From: Streptomyces uncialis
GTDB taxonomy: Bacteria > Actinomycetota > Actinomycetes > Streptomycetales > Streptomycetaceae
DNA length: 64,000 nt
Direction: 5' to 3'
Assembly: GCF_001905345.1 (NCBI RefSeq)
Contig: NZ_LFBV01000003.1
Coordinates: forward strand, 1 to 64,000
Shown here: positions 32,375 through 40,713 of the stretch, piece after piece
Numbering within the stretch: position 1 is the stretch's first letter
Layout of the letters: every line of letters begins with the position of its first letter
Notes under the pieces: model-generated
The model's database searches: none
The model's input: the letters and a program-made list of their open reading frames with translations, nothing else
What the model was told of the DNA's origin: nothing
Made by a program: the position numbers and the translations under genes

Positions 32375-32899
32375 ATGTCGGCCCGCACCATGGTCGCCCC
32401 GGTGTCCGAAGCGATGTTCACCGCGTTCGTGACCATGGCCGTGCCCGAGCCGCCGGCCGACCCGACCCCGCTGCAAGTGGTCGCGTTCGCCCAGTTGTTC
32501 GCCTTGGCGGGCGACCGGTCGCTGACGCGCGGCCTGTTGGCCATGACGCGGGACAACGCCGACCTGATCGCTGACGAGGACGAGCTGATGAAGGGGATCG
32601 GCGACGCGTGCACGCTGGCCGAACCCATGGTACGAGCGGGCGAGCCGCCCCGCGCGGGCCCCGCGCTCGACCGGTTCGTCGCCGTACATGCCTCGGTGCG
32701 CGGCGCTCGCGACACCCCGGAGTTCAGAAACCGGTTACTGGGCCATGTAGCCGCCGACCGGGTCCCGCGGATGCGTCACTACTGGCGTCTCGTAGCCGAG
32801 GCAGGCGACACCCCGGTGACACTGGGCACCTCCCACCTCTGGCTGACCGACTCCCTCGAACGTTCCATCGCCCGGCCCTCACCGCTACCGAAGAGTTGA
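32375..32899 (+). CDS. hypothetical helical protein, possible regulator C-domain
   Basis: 174 residues from ATG 32375; no convincing ribosome binding site, so the start is uncertain and the gene may be 5'-truncated. All-helical: FAQLFALAGDRSLTRGLLAMTRDNADL, then ALDRFVAVHASVRGARDTPEFRNRL and MRHYWRLVAEAGDTP, ending WLTDSLERSIA. It recalls the effector domain of MerR- or TetR-type regulators from Streptomyces but lacks a DNA-binding domain. It may be the relic of one. Confidence 0.5.
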   Translation: MSARTMVAPVSEAMFTAFVTMAVPEPPADPTPLQVVAFAQLFALAGDRSLTRGLLAMTRDNADLIADEDELMKGIGDACTLAEPMVRAGEPPRAGPALDRFVAVHASVRGARDTPEFRNRLLGHVAADRVPRMRHYWRLVAEAGDTPVTLGTSHLWLTDSLERSIARPSPLPKS

Positions 32900-32969
32900 C
32901 GGACTCCGGCACGGGCGCGCGAGGAAGCAGCCCTGACCGGTACATGTACTTCTTTCCCCGGAGCACAGA

Positions 32970-33090
32970 GCGGACACTTGCGCGGGAACGGGCGGCAGCT
33001 CGCCGAGTGGGCCGGCCGCGCCACCCCGGACGGACTGCGATACCTGCTCTCCCGCAGCCGCTGGGACGCCGGCACGGTGGGGTGCCGCAG
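32970..33090 (+). mobile_element. IS701-family transposase fragment
   Basis: About 40 residues read RGNGRQLAEWAGRATPDGL then RYLLSRSRWDA, which matches the conserved IS701 segment with ERKNGWQLAEHAG and TPDGMQHLLxxAxWDAD. It has no start, no catalytic residues and no terminal repeats. Confidence 0.55.
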
Positions 33091-33101
33091 GTACAGGCGA
33101 T

Positions 33102-33653
33102 CTACCATTCAGGCGACTCCACCGTATCGGCGAGCTGGGTGATGCGGGCGGCTGCGTGCTGGATACGGTCGGCCTCCACCTGGAGCGATGTCATGGCCGG
33201 GTCGTCCCTGGACAGCCATTTCGCGCCTTCCCCGAGAAGGAGCCCGACCTCCTGCAGCAGACCGGTGAGGTCCTTGAGGCCTGCTTGGAGATCCCGGCCA
33301 TCGAGGATTCGGGCTCCGGCGCGGGCCAGGAGGTTCTCCGGGAGGAGGTCGCGGCGGACGGCTGCGGCGGCCTGGGCGTTCTCGTCTCCTTCGGCAGGCA
33401 CGTAGACCGTGCCGAGTTGGAGTCCCGGCACCGTCTGCGCGGTCTCGTCGTTGACCATGCCGACCAGACGCGGCGTGACGGTGTACATCTCGGCGGGCTC
33501 GGCGGGGTCCGCGCGCACATGCTGATCGAGCGTCAGGGCCATGTCCGGCGGGAGCTGGGAGAGCAGCCGTGCGAGGTCTCCGACGTTGTCCAGGATGGGG
33601 TGCGCCGCGATGGCGTCGGCCTCGGACAGGTGACGGGCGGGGTTCTCGCTCAC
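33102..33653 (-). CDS. hypothetical protein
   Basis: 183 residues from a GTG at 33653, preceded by GAGGAG; an ATG further upstream would give 207. The first 80 residues contain HPILDNVGDLARLLSQLPPDMALTLD and YTVTPRLVGMVND; the C-terminal half is helical (DLQAGLKDLTGLLQEVGLLLGEG, VEADRIQHAAARITQLADTV). It may act as an adaptor or immunity-type protein, but I do not recognise it. No export signal. Confidence 0.55.
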   Translation of the reverse strand: MSENPARHLSEADAIAAHPILDNVGDLARLLSQLPPDMALTLDQHVRADPAEPAEMYTVTPRLVGMVNDETAQTVPGLQLGTVYVPAEGDENAQAAAAVRRDLLPENLLARAGARILDGRDLQAGLKDLTGLLQEVGLLLGEGAKWLSRDDPAMTSLQVEADRIQHAAARITQLADTVESPEW

Positions 33654-33769
33654 AAGCGGGTTCTCCTCGTTCGGCCGGGCCGGTGATGCTCGGCGTCCGT
33701 TCACCACCCTAGGTTCTGTCGTCACATGTCACGCCGTCCACGTGACCGTGACGGTGGCCGGGGAGACCT

Positions 33770-34042
33770 GCACCGTGCCGCTCACCGCCCACGACAACGC
33801 TGCCGCCCTGTCGCGCGGCGAGTCGAACAACCGGTGCAGGGCGAGGGTGAGTTCTACCGTCCCCAGGTTCGGGCCCAGATGACCGCCCGAGGCACACACC
33901 TCTCCACCAGGAAGTCTCTTATCTGCGCGGCCAGTTGTGGCACCCGGTCGGCGGGGACGGCGCGCAGCGCCCTGGGGCAGCTGATCCCGGCCAGCAAGGG
34001 GAAATCCTTGGTGCGGGGGCGTTTGCTGAGGTCGGTGGTCAT
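33770..34042 (-). pseudogene. dxs: dxs (DXP synthase) N-terminal fragment
   Basis: It starts [20 protein letters not shown] and runs [18 protein letters not shown]; after a frameshift it continues [30 protein letters not shown]. The latter is the diagnostic thiamine-binding region of 1-deoxy-D-xylulose-5-phosphate synthase. Only about 80 of 630 residues are left. A functional copy must exist elsewhere, since this enzyme is needed for isoprenoids. Confidence 0.75.
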
Positions 34043-34059
34043 CTGGCATCGGGTCCTCG

Positions 34060-34382
34060 TGGTGGGCGGGCATGGCGAAGCAGACGTCTTCGACCGTGGT
34101 GATGTGTTCGGTGACCGCGGTGGGACGGGCCGCGCGGCGACGGGATGAGCCCCGCCCGGTCCCGGTCCCGATCCCGGTCTCCGTCCCGGCGCCTTCGTCC
34201 GTGCGCAGGGCAATCTCCAGGGAGGGCTGTCTGCGGCCTCCGTTGCGGACCTCGGCGACGGCCGCCAGCGGTATACGCCGCCGCAGTCCGTCCTAATGGA
34301 GAACGATCACCCCGTCATCCAGCCAGGCGTTCCCCTTGTGGCCATGGACGTGGAGAGCGCGTGATGCGACCGGTTCGGCTGT
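34060..34382 (-). pseudogene. PH-like small protein interrupted by an amber codon
   Basis: Frame from ATG 34382 reads ALHVHGHKGNAWLDDGVIVLH, then TAG, then [19 protein letters not shown] and SLEIALRT, in the same frame. The two halves together resemble Streptomyces PH-like (DUF4429-type) domains in which a strand [16 protein letters not shown] is continuous. A point change may have made the stop. Downstream the frame runs into the dxs fragment without a clean end. Confidence 0.45.
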
Positions 34383-34399
34383 CATCGCCGCATCGCGGC

Positions 34400-34984
34400 T
34401 CAGCGCGGGGTGCGGTTCGCAGTCCCAGCGCTGCCGTCGACCGCGTTCGGTGCGGAGGGGTGAGCAGTCAGGACCGACGCTCGCATCACCCGGTCGACCG
34501 TCTCGTCCAGGGTGCTGGTCGCGGAGATCATGGTCTCGACTCCGCCGGGCAGCAGATCCAGCGGTCGATACCACTCGGACAGCTGCGCCTCGCCGACTTC
34601 GGAGGCGATCGGTTTGGTCGCGTGCCGTTCCAGGGTCTGCTCGAACGGGACGTCGAAGTAGGAGCAGTGGCTGCACTGGGGGTGCTCGGGGAGCAGCCCG
34701 GCGAGCATGTCACCGTAGTGACCGACGTACAGGATGCCTTCCAGCACCGTGTGGAAGCCGTGCTCCAGTGCGTACCGGACGGTGAGGCCGACCAGGCCGA
34801 CGTTCGCGCCGCCGGGGATGTCGCGCTCGCGCAGTACATCCCGGCGCAGGGTGTCCTGACCGACCACGGCGACGCCGCGTCCGTAGCGCTCGCGCACTCC
34901 GGCGGCAACCGAGGTCTTGCCGGTGGCGCTGTTGCCGCGCAGCACGATGAGCTGGGCCCGGGAGGCCGTCGTCACCTCCCCCAC
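34400..34984 (-). CDS. P-loop kinase, zeta-toxin/AAA-like
   Basis: 194 residues. The Walker A motif LIVLRGNSATGKTSVA lies at residues 12-27. HGFHTVLEGILYVGHYGDML and CSYFDVPFEQTLERHATKP supply the lid and nucleotide contacts. This small-kinase pattern resembles chloramphenicol or zeta-toxin kinases and uncharacterised Streptomyces kinases. There is no antitoxin gene beside it. Substrate unknown. Confidence 0.75.
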   Translation of the reverse strand: MGEVTTASRAQLIVLRGNSATGKTSVAAGVRERYGRGVAVVGQDTLRRDVLRERDIPGGANVGLVGLTVRYALEHGFHTVLEGILYVGHYGDMLAGLLPEHPQCSHCSYFDVPFEQTLERHATKPIASEVGEAQLSEWYRPLDLLPGGVETMISATSTLDETVDRVMRASVLTAHPSAPNAVDGSAGTANRTPR

Positions 34985-35186
34985 CGAACAGACCCGCGCA
35001 CCGGGCGCACGCCGGGGACTCCCACGTTGTTGGCGAGCGGGCGGGTCTCGCGCGTCTGTGGGTTCTCCCGCGGCGGGCCGGCCCGTCTCTTGGCGGATGC
35101 GCTCCGGTCCGTCGGCGGCCTAGCGTTCGGGGTGTGGTGACGGCTGGTGGCGGGCCCGCCGTCGGGGAGTGCGGGGGTGGGGCCGG

Positions 35187-36206
35187 GTGTGGGACGTGGT
35201 GTCGACGGATGCTCTTGCGTTGCGGGACAGGTCCGAGTGGTACATCGATCTCATCTCGCGTGAGGTGGCCCCCACCCGGTTGGTCATGGCGAAGGAGACA
35301 GGTTTCCACGCGCGGGCCGGGAGCCTGGACCTGGGTGCGGTACGGGCTGTCCGGTTCTCCTACGGTGCTCACCGGGCCTGGCGCACCCCGGCGCTGATCA
35401 GACGGAGCGATCCGGGCGAGTACGCGCTGGCCCTGATCTCGCGAGGTGTGAAACGGCTGTCCCAGAACCGTGGTGACGTGGAGCTGAGGGCCGGGGACGC
35501 GGTCCTGTTCGACACGTCCCGCCCCTTCGAGGCGGAGACGGCGAGCCGGCGTGTGCAGGCGCACATCCTGCGGCTGCCCAGGGCGGTGATACCCCTCCCG
35601 CCGGACAAGGTGGACCGCCTGCTGGCACGACGGCTGGACGTCCACCGGGGAGTGGGGGCGTTCCTGGCACGGTTCATCACGACGCTCGACTCCCAGGCCG
35701 ACCACTGCGGTCCCGCCGAGTTGGGCCGTCTCGGCGCCGTCGCCGTGGATCTGGCGTCCGGGCTGATCGCCCACCATCTGGACGCTCACGACGAACTGCC
35801 GGGCAGGACCCGCAAACACCTGCTGCTGCGACGGATCGACACCTTCATCGACGGCAATCTCGGGGACCCGGGCCTCACCCCCGGGGCCATCGCCGCCCAC
35901 CACCACCTCTCGGTCCGCCACCTGTACGCGCTCTTCCAGGAACGGGGCGAGAGCGTCAGCGCGTCCGTACGGCGCCGCCGCCTCGAACAATGCCGCGCCG
36001 AACTGGCCCGCACCGCCGGTGCCCGACCGGGCGAGGCCCGCCCCGTACACGTCATCGCCGCCCGCTGGGGGTTCACCAGCGCGGTGACGTTCAGCCGCGC
36101 CTTCCGCAACGCCTACGGAACGAGCCCGACCGAATACCGCCAGGAAGCGGGCGACCAGGTCCGGCACCGCACGCCCGACCGCGGCCCGGACCGCACACCT
36201 GGTTAA
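35187..36206 (+). CDS. AraC-family transcriptional regulator
   Basis: 339 residues from GTG 35187 (GTG 35169 is in frame). The N-terminal 190 residues form a cupin-like AraC_binding_2 domain (FSYGAHRAWRTPALIRRSDPGEYALALISRG, GDAVLFDTSRPFEAET). The DNA-binding part has two helix-turn-helices: LTPGAIAAHHHLSVRHLYALFQERG and VHVIAARWGFTSAVTFSRAFRNAYGTSPTEYR. The family often controls neighbouring catabolic genes; none is intact here. Confidence 0.87.
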   Translation: MWDVVSTDALALRDRSEWYIDLISREVAPTRLVMAKETGFHARAGSLDLGAVRAVRFSYGAHRAWRTPALIRRSDPGEYALALISRGVKRLSQNRGDVELRAGDAVLFDTSRPFEAETASRRVQAHILRLPRAVIPLPPDKVDRLLARRLDVHRGVGAFLARFITTLDSQADHCGPAELGRLGAVAVDLASGLIAHHLDAHDELPGRTRKHLLLRRIDTFIDGNLGDPGLTPGAIAAHHHLSVRHLYALFQERGESVSASVRRRRLEQCRAELARTAGARPGEARPVHVIAARWGFTSAVTFSRAFRNAYGTSPTEYRQEAGDQVRHRTPDRGPDRTPG

Positions 36207-36337
36207 GGCATCGTGCGGGCAATGCACAGCCAGCGCCCCCGCCCCTGGATACGTTCGTGCGAGCGGTTCGCTCCCGTGGCCTGTACGTCCAGGTCAGAGG
36301 GGCGACCGCCCCGGTCCACCGCATTCAGGGAGAAGAC

Positions 36338-36722
36338 GTGAAGTCACGCATGCCCGCCGCCGCGACCGTATCGACGCTCGCCCGGGGACGACGTCGACCT
36401 CGCTCTCGCCTTCTGCGTGCAGAGGGACTCCACAAGTGTTTTCCGGGTCGAGAGCACCACCGATTGGCGGCACGGCGGCCGGGTCGACTTCGAGAAGCTG
36501 GAGCTCCACCTCCGGCTGGAGAGGTACGACATCGTCCAGAAGGGAACCGTCTGCAACCTGAGGACCCGGGTCAACAACGTCCGCGTCGACAGGCATATCT
36601 GCCGGATTCCGTGGTCGTCGGCCGCCCCGCCGCTGATGGGTGACACCATGATCGTCCACAACCACCGGAACGACGGCCAGGGCGACCACAAGCTCGAATA
36701 CACAGGCACCCCGTCCATCTGA
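36338..36722 (+). pseudogene. small secreted protein with frameshift
   Basis: A GTG at 36338 with ribosome binding site AGGGAGAAG opens VKSRMPAAATVSTLA, which looks like the start of a signal peptide. The sequence then reads sensibly only in another frame: DLALAFCVQRDSTSVFRVESTTDW, FEKLELHLRLERYDIVQKG and ending LEYTGTPSI. One frameshift near 36385 would join them into a protein of about 125 residues. I do not recognise the family. Confidence 0.45.
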
Positions 36723-37076
36723 ACCACCCGGGCACCAGCGCACGCCCCATGACCCGCACCCGGTCCGGGTGCTCCCCGCGGAAGCGGCGGCAACGGCGCA
36801 CGCTCCGCCACCGGCGAGAAGTCCACGACGGCTCCGCCATGGCGGCAGGCCGCCCGCCCCGGCAAGCAGGCATATGGCCCGGCCGACGGCTACCCGGACA
36901 TCCCGGCACCGCCGCACATGCGAGCCGCGGCCGGCCGACAGGCGTACACATCAATCCCCGCTCCACCGAAGACTGAAGCGGGGCTGGAGACCAATCCCGG
37001 AGGGTGCCGTTCCGCGCGCTCGAACGTACGAAAAGTCAAGGTCGGGCAAAGAAGAACGTGCCAAACAGGGGGGATC
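36723..37076. other. intergenic, no supported gene
   Basis: About 350 bases. Only composition-driven open frames are seen; the end holds the ribosome binding site AGGGGGG of the next gene. Confidence 0.4.
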
Positions 37077-37382
37077 ATGGAACAGGACGGCCGACGAGTT
37101 GAGCACGGCATCCACGGAATCGACCGCGCGACCCGCTGGGCGGGCGTTCTGCTGTGCTGGGCCCACGCGGCCGCCATGGCCCTGACCGCCGCCGAGGCCA
37201 TGCTCCGGTCGGCCACCGACTGGTGGGTCGTCACCTGGGCGGCGACTGCGGTCCTGTTCATCACCTGGGCCCTCCTCCGAGCTGCCCAGAAAAGGCTCCT
37301 GCGGCGGGCCGCCAGCGGGGAGGACGGGCAGGATGATCCCTCCTCCCCCGAAGAACCTACCCACTACGACCGGGCCGCATAG
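37077..37382 (+). CDS. small membrane protein, two helices
   Basis: 101 residues from ATG 37077, preceded by ACAGGGGGG. Transmembrane helices: WAGVLLCWAHAAAMALTAAEAML and WWVVTWAATAVLFITWALL, followed by a basic turn (QKRLLRRAAS) and an acidic tail. The topology has N- and C-termini inside. No motif; a holin-like or accessory role cannot be judged. Confidence 0.6.
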   Translation: MEQDGRRVEHGIHGIDRATRWAGVLLCWAHAAAMALTAAEAMLRSATDWWVVTWAATAVLFITWALLRAAQKRLLRRAASGEDGQDDPSSPEEPTHYDRAA

Positions 37383-37518
37383 CCATCCCTGGCAGAGCCA
37401 AGGCGGGGCCGACACGAGGGCGGCCCTCCCCGGGGGGACGAGTCTCCCCGCGAGGGTCGGCGCGGGGGCGGCCTCGGCGGTTCGTCGCCCCGCCCGACCA
37501 GCCGCTGGCTGGAGAAAC

Positions 37519-37738
37519 GTGATCGAGACCGAACGGCTGCTGCCCTTCGATCGGGGATGTCGAAGCGTTCGTCGCGCTTCACGAGGACGAGCGGGTGAAC
37601 TGGTTCGTGGGCGCCTACACCCACCAGCAAGCGATGGACCGGCTGACCTCGGTCGAGCGGCAGTGGGCGGAACGCGGTAACGGTCTGTGCGCCGTCGAAC
37701 TGAGGCCCACCGGTGAGTTCATCGGCCGGGTCGGGTAA
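37519..37738 (+). pseudogene. truncated, frameshifted GNAT acetyltransferase
   Basis: GTG 37519 (GGAG upstream) begins VIETERLLPFDRG; after a shift near 37548 it continues DVEAFVALHEDERVNWF, ERQWAERGNGLCAVEL and TGEFIGRVG, then stops. This follows the RimJ/RimL subtype start (IETERLLLR) and the LWAVE...FIG strand. The acetyl-CoA motif is lacking because the gene stops at about 73 residues. Confidence 0.65.
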
Positions 37739-37777
37739 ACCACCGGGGGACCCCGACGCTGCTCCTACGATGAAGCT

Positions 37778-38392
37778 GTGCACCCGGCCGATCCGAAGCC
37801 CTACTGGAACACCAACGTCGCCCGGCACCCGGACATCCTCCGTTCCGTGCCCGAGGATTGTGGCGATGCGTTGGACGTCGGTTGCGGGGACGGGCTGCTG
37901 GCCCGGAAGCTCGCCGCGCGGGTGCACCGCGTCACGGGCATCGACAAGTCGCCCGAGATGATCGCCCGAGCCCGTGACCTCGCGGTCGACAGCCCGGACC
38001 TCTCCCTCGTCGAGGGCGACTTCCTCACCGCCGAACTCCCTTCCGCGGGCTACGACTTCATCTGCTCGGTGACCACGATCCATCACATGGACTTCGAGGC
38101 CGCCCTGGTGCGTATGCGTGCACTGCTGCGGCCGGGCGGCACGCTGATGGTCGTCGGCCTGGCCCGCGAGGCGAACGTGACCGAGTGGGCAGCGATGATC
38201 GCGGCAGCCCCGGTCGTGCGGATCACGAAGAAGCTGCGCCGCGCGAGTGAGCCGGAAGGCATGCCGGTCGCCGTCCCGCGGATGAGCTACGGACAGGTGC
38301 GGGCCGTGGCACGGAGGCTGCTGCCCGGTGTGCGCTACCGCCGCCATGTGCTCCGCCGGTACTCGCTGACCTGGGAAAAACCCGTCCGCTGA
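37778..38392 (+). CDS. class I SAM-dependent methyltransferase
   Basis: 204 residues from a GTG at 37778. Motif I is ALDVGCGDGLLARKLA (residues 31-46), then GIDKSPEMIARARD (motif II), DFICSVTTIHHMDFEAALVRM and LRPGGTLMVVGLAR (motif post-I to III). The final part is basic. Substrate unknown; the protein resembles Streptomyces methyltransferases of about 205 residues. It follows the GNAT relic and is monocistronic. Confidence 0.87.
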   Translation: MHPADPKPYWNTNVARHPDILRSVPEDCGDALDVGCGDGLLARKLAARVHRVTGIDKSPEMIARARDLAVDSPDLSLVEGDFLTAELPSAGYDFICSVTTIHHMDFEAALVRMRALLRPGGTLMVVGLAREANVTEWAAMIAAAPVVRITKKLRRASEPEGMPVAVPRMSYGQVRAVARRLLPGVRYRRHVLRRYSLTWEKPVR

Positions 38393-38415
38393 CCTCAGCA
38401 TGGGGCCGCGGCACG

Positions 38416-38648
38416 TCAGCCGATGCGGACCAGCAGGTCGCAGCGGAGACGGACCGCCGTCCGGAAGGAGGCGGCGAGATCCTGATACGCGGCCGCCACC
38501 TCGCCCAGCCGCTCGCCGAGGTCGGAGCCACCATCCGCACGGCCGTACGTACCCCGGCCTCCTCCCTGACCCCGACCGCGATCGGCTTCCCGCCGTTCAC
38601 CACGACCCGGCCGAAGGAGACCCCGCCCTCCACCGCCCCGGCCGGCAC
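38416..38648 (-). pseudogene. fragment with frameshift, family unrecognised
   Basis: Two overlapping minus frames seem to continue each other: SFGRVVVNGGKPIAVGVREEAGV, then YGRADGGSDLGERLGEVAAAYQDL followed by AASFRTAVRLRCDLLVRIG. The pieces look like real protein but have no recognised domain. Weak evidence, as no start or ribosome binding site is apparent. Confidence 0.28.
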
Positions 38649-38737
38649 CGCTGACGCTCGGGGGCTGCCTCACGTAGCGGGGCCTGAGCAGGTACGTGAC
38701 GGGCTTCCCGTATGAGGAACCCGGGAAGCATAGGGAC

Positions 38738-39214
38738 ATGGCCGGCTCCGACGACCAACCGCTCGCGACCGATGACCGCGGAAACACCCTGGTCTCCTTC
38801 CTCCGGGAGGACGAGGGAACGCCACCGGGGGATGCGCCGACCCCGGCGGCGCTGGTCGCTCTGTGGCACGACGGCCGGGTCCTCATGGTCTTCGGTCAGT
38901 TCCGTCAGCGCTGGGAACTTCCCGGTGGGTGCATCGAGCAGGGTGAGTCGCCTCGTCAGGCGGCCACGCGTGAGTTGCTGGAGGAGAGCGGGCAGACGCC
39001 TGACGAACCGCTGCGCTTCACCGGGTACGCCAAGTTCGTCCTGGCCCCCGACCAGCGAGCCGAGTACCTGGCCGTGTTCACCGGCAACTGCACCGTGGTC
39101 CGCGGGTTCCGGGCCAATGAGGAGACGACTGCCATGCACTGGTGGGACCTCGGCGAACTGCTCCCCGGACAGGTTCAGCCCCTGGATGCCTGCCTCGCAG
39201 CGCTCACGCGCTAG
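38738..39214 (+). CDS. Nudix hydrolase
   Basis: 158 residues from ATG 38738. The Nudix box is complete: GGCIEQGESPRQAATRELLEESG (pattern G-x5-E-x7-R-E-x2-E-E-x-G) at about 69-91. It also has the strand QRWELPGG that precedes it. Members hydrolyse nucleoside diphosphates linked to another group; the substrate is not evident. A further upstream in-frame ATG would add 14 residues. Confidence 0.88.
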   Translation: MAGSDDQPLATDDRGNTLVSFLREDEGTPPGDAPTPAALVALWHDGRVLMVFGQFRQRWELPGGCIEQGESPRQAATRELLEESGQTPDEPLRFTGYAKFVLAPDQRAEYLAVFTGNCTVVRGFRANEETTAMHWWDLGELLPGQVQPLDACLAALTR

Positions 39215-39492
39215 GCACTTGCGTCCGCGGCCTTCATCGCGGCTCGAAAGGGTGCTGGCGGTCCTGACCCTCGGCATCCCGGCCGGGACCTCACCGCGGC
39301 CCTCGTCCTGGATGTCACGGGCTTCGACGTCGGCGCCGCGTAACAAGCAGCAGGCCACGGTGTGGAAGACCGTCGGCATCGAGCCATGAGACCCCACGTC
39401 CTGTGCCAGCGGCTCCCCGGCAGCCCCCTCCAAGGCGCGACGGCACAGCCAAGGTGGTCTGTCCGCCGCCGTCCGGGCGCCATGATGGGGCC

Positions 39493-39867
39493 ATGAAGCG
39501 ATGCGAACGATGTGACCTGTTCGTCGGCCAGGGATGCGACTGCCCGCCGGACGGCACGGCTCCCCGGGCCGTGGACGGCGCGAGCGCGGGCCCACGGATC
39601 CGGCGGGAGACCGCAGCCGAGGTGCTCCTCGTCTCTCCGACGGGCTACGCCCATGTCCCAGGGGCCTGCGTCCACCACGTGGAGTCGCCGCGGGACGCAG
39701 GCTGGGGCTGGATCCCCTCCCCGGAGCGGGGGCTCTGGGCCCGGCTCGGTGAACAGTCGCCCGCGCGGGCGACGGACGGCAACACCACCCTGCGCGCGAC
39801 GAAACGGTGCCCCGACTGCGCTCACGCCCTCGGACCTCGGGATCATGTCGATCTCCGCACCGAGTAG
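39493..39867 (+). CDS. double zinc-knuckle hypothetical protein
   Basis: 124 residues from ATG 39493. Cys-x2-Cys at the N-terminus (CERCDLF, with CDC near residue 17) and another near the C-terminus (CPDCAHALG) suggest a shared zinc site. The middle reads AEVLLVSPTGYAHVPGACVHH and WGWIPSPERGLWARL. It may be a nucleic-acid or protein-binding zinc ribbon; not recognised further. Confidence 0.55.
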   Translation: MKRCERCDLFVGQGCDCPPDGTAPRAVDGASAGPRIRRETAAEVLLVSPTGYAHVPGACVHHVESPRDAGWGWIPSPERGLWARLGEQSPARATDGNTTLRATKRCPDCAHALGPRDHVDLRTE

Positions 39868-39924
39868 TCCGAGCGGTCCGCGGCCGTCGCGCCGCAGAGC
39901 CGTGCCGGTGCGCCGCTTGGTCAC

Positions 39925-40599
39925 TCACTTCTCGTACACGGTGATGGCCAACTGGGCTCCCGCAGCTCCGGAGTCGTCCTGGTAGACGGAGTCGACAGCG
40001 ATGACGGCGACGCGGTCCTCACTGGTGCGGACGCAGAAGAAGTGCCCGTATTTCACGCTCACCTCGTCCTCGCTCGGGCGCCGCAGCTCGCTGCGGCAGG
40101 AATGGAGGGACGGGGCGTCGGTCAGGCGCCGTTTCCGCACACCACTGAGCTCGCTCGGCGAAACGAGGGCGGAGTCGGCCGTCAGCGCCTCGGTGGTGTC
40201 GACCCAGATGTCACCCCGACGCCCGGTCGGCGGTCGGCGGTCGGCGGTCGGCGGTCGGCGGTCGGCGGTCGGCGGTCGGCGGTCGGCGGTCGGCGGTACC
40301 GGATCGAGGTCCAGGGGCGCGTTGCCGAGCGATTTCACCGAGCTCCACCTCTCCTGCCCCTGGTGGTCGGCCTTGCCGACCGCCGGAACTTCGTCGTCCC
40401 CGGCCGGCGCCAGCCATGCCAGTACGCCCACGAACAGACCGAGCACGCCGACCACGCCCCCGACACCGGTCCACCAGTGCGCCGTCAACCAGGCCGTCGT
40501 CCCACGGCGAAGGCCCCCCGTCCTCCCGCCCCGTCCCGGCTGTCGGCCCGGCTCTTCGTCGGGAGGTGAGGGGCTACCGGCCGATGTGGGGGCATTCAT
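39925..40599 (-). CDS. membrane protein with repeat-encoded linker
   Basis: 224 residues from ATG 40599. A Pro/Gly/Arg-rich cytoplasmic start, one transmembrane helix (TGVGGVVGVLGLFVGVLAWL) and an external domain with two cysteines (LHSCRSELR, HFFCVRTSEDRVAVIAV). Between them PPTADRR repeats three-fold, encoded by a tandem 7-bp repeat. Because the DNA unit is seven bases, the copy number controls whether the external domain is in frame. Function unknown. Confidence 0.68.
   Translation of the reverse strand: MNAPTSAGSPSPPDEEPGRQPGRGGRTGGLRRGTTAWLTAHWWTGVGGVVGVLGLFVGVLAWLAPAGDDEVPAVGKADHQGQERWSSVKSLGNAPLDLDPVPPTADRRPPTADRRPPTADRRPPTGRRGDIWVDTTEALTADSALVSPSELSGVRKRRLTDAPSLHSCRSELRRPSEDEVSVKYGHFFCVRTSEDRVAVIAVDSVYQDDSGAAGAQLAITVYEK
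40225..40294. repeat. ten copies of the heptanucleotide GGTCGGC
   Basis: Ten perfect 7-bp units, 70 bases, lying inside the preceding membrane-protein gene. A gain or loss of one unit changes the frame; loss or gain of three restores it. This is the pattern of contingency loci. Confidence 0.9.
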
Positions 40600-40713
40600 G
40601 CCGATCATCAGGTGTGGCTCGCACGCGCCGGAGTGGTCGACTCCGTTGCATCAGCTTCGGACTGCCGGCCGGGAACGCCGCCGCCGCGCCGCGACCGAGG
40701 AGATCCTTTTCGG

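Noticed and set aside
39215..39492. Possible minus-strand gene fragment (FHTVACCLLRGADVEARD)
   Set aside because: Resembles no family convincingly, and the plus strand is equally open; no start or ribosome binding site.
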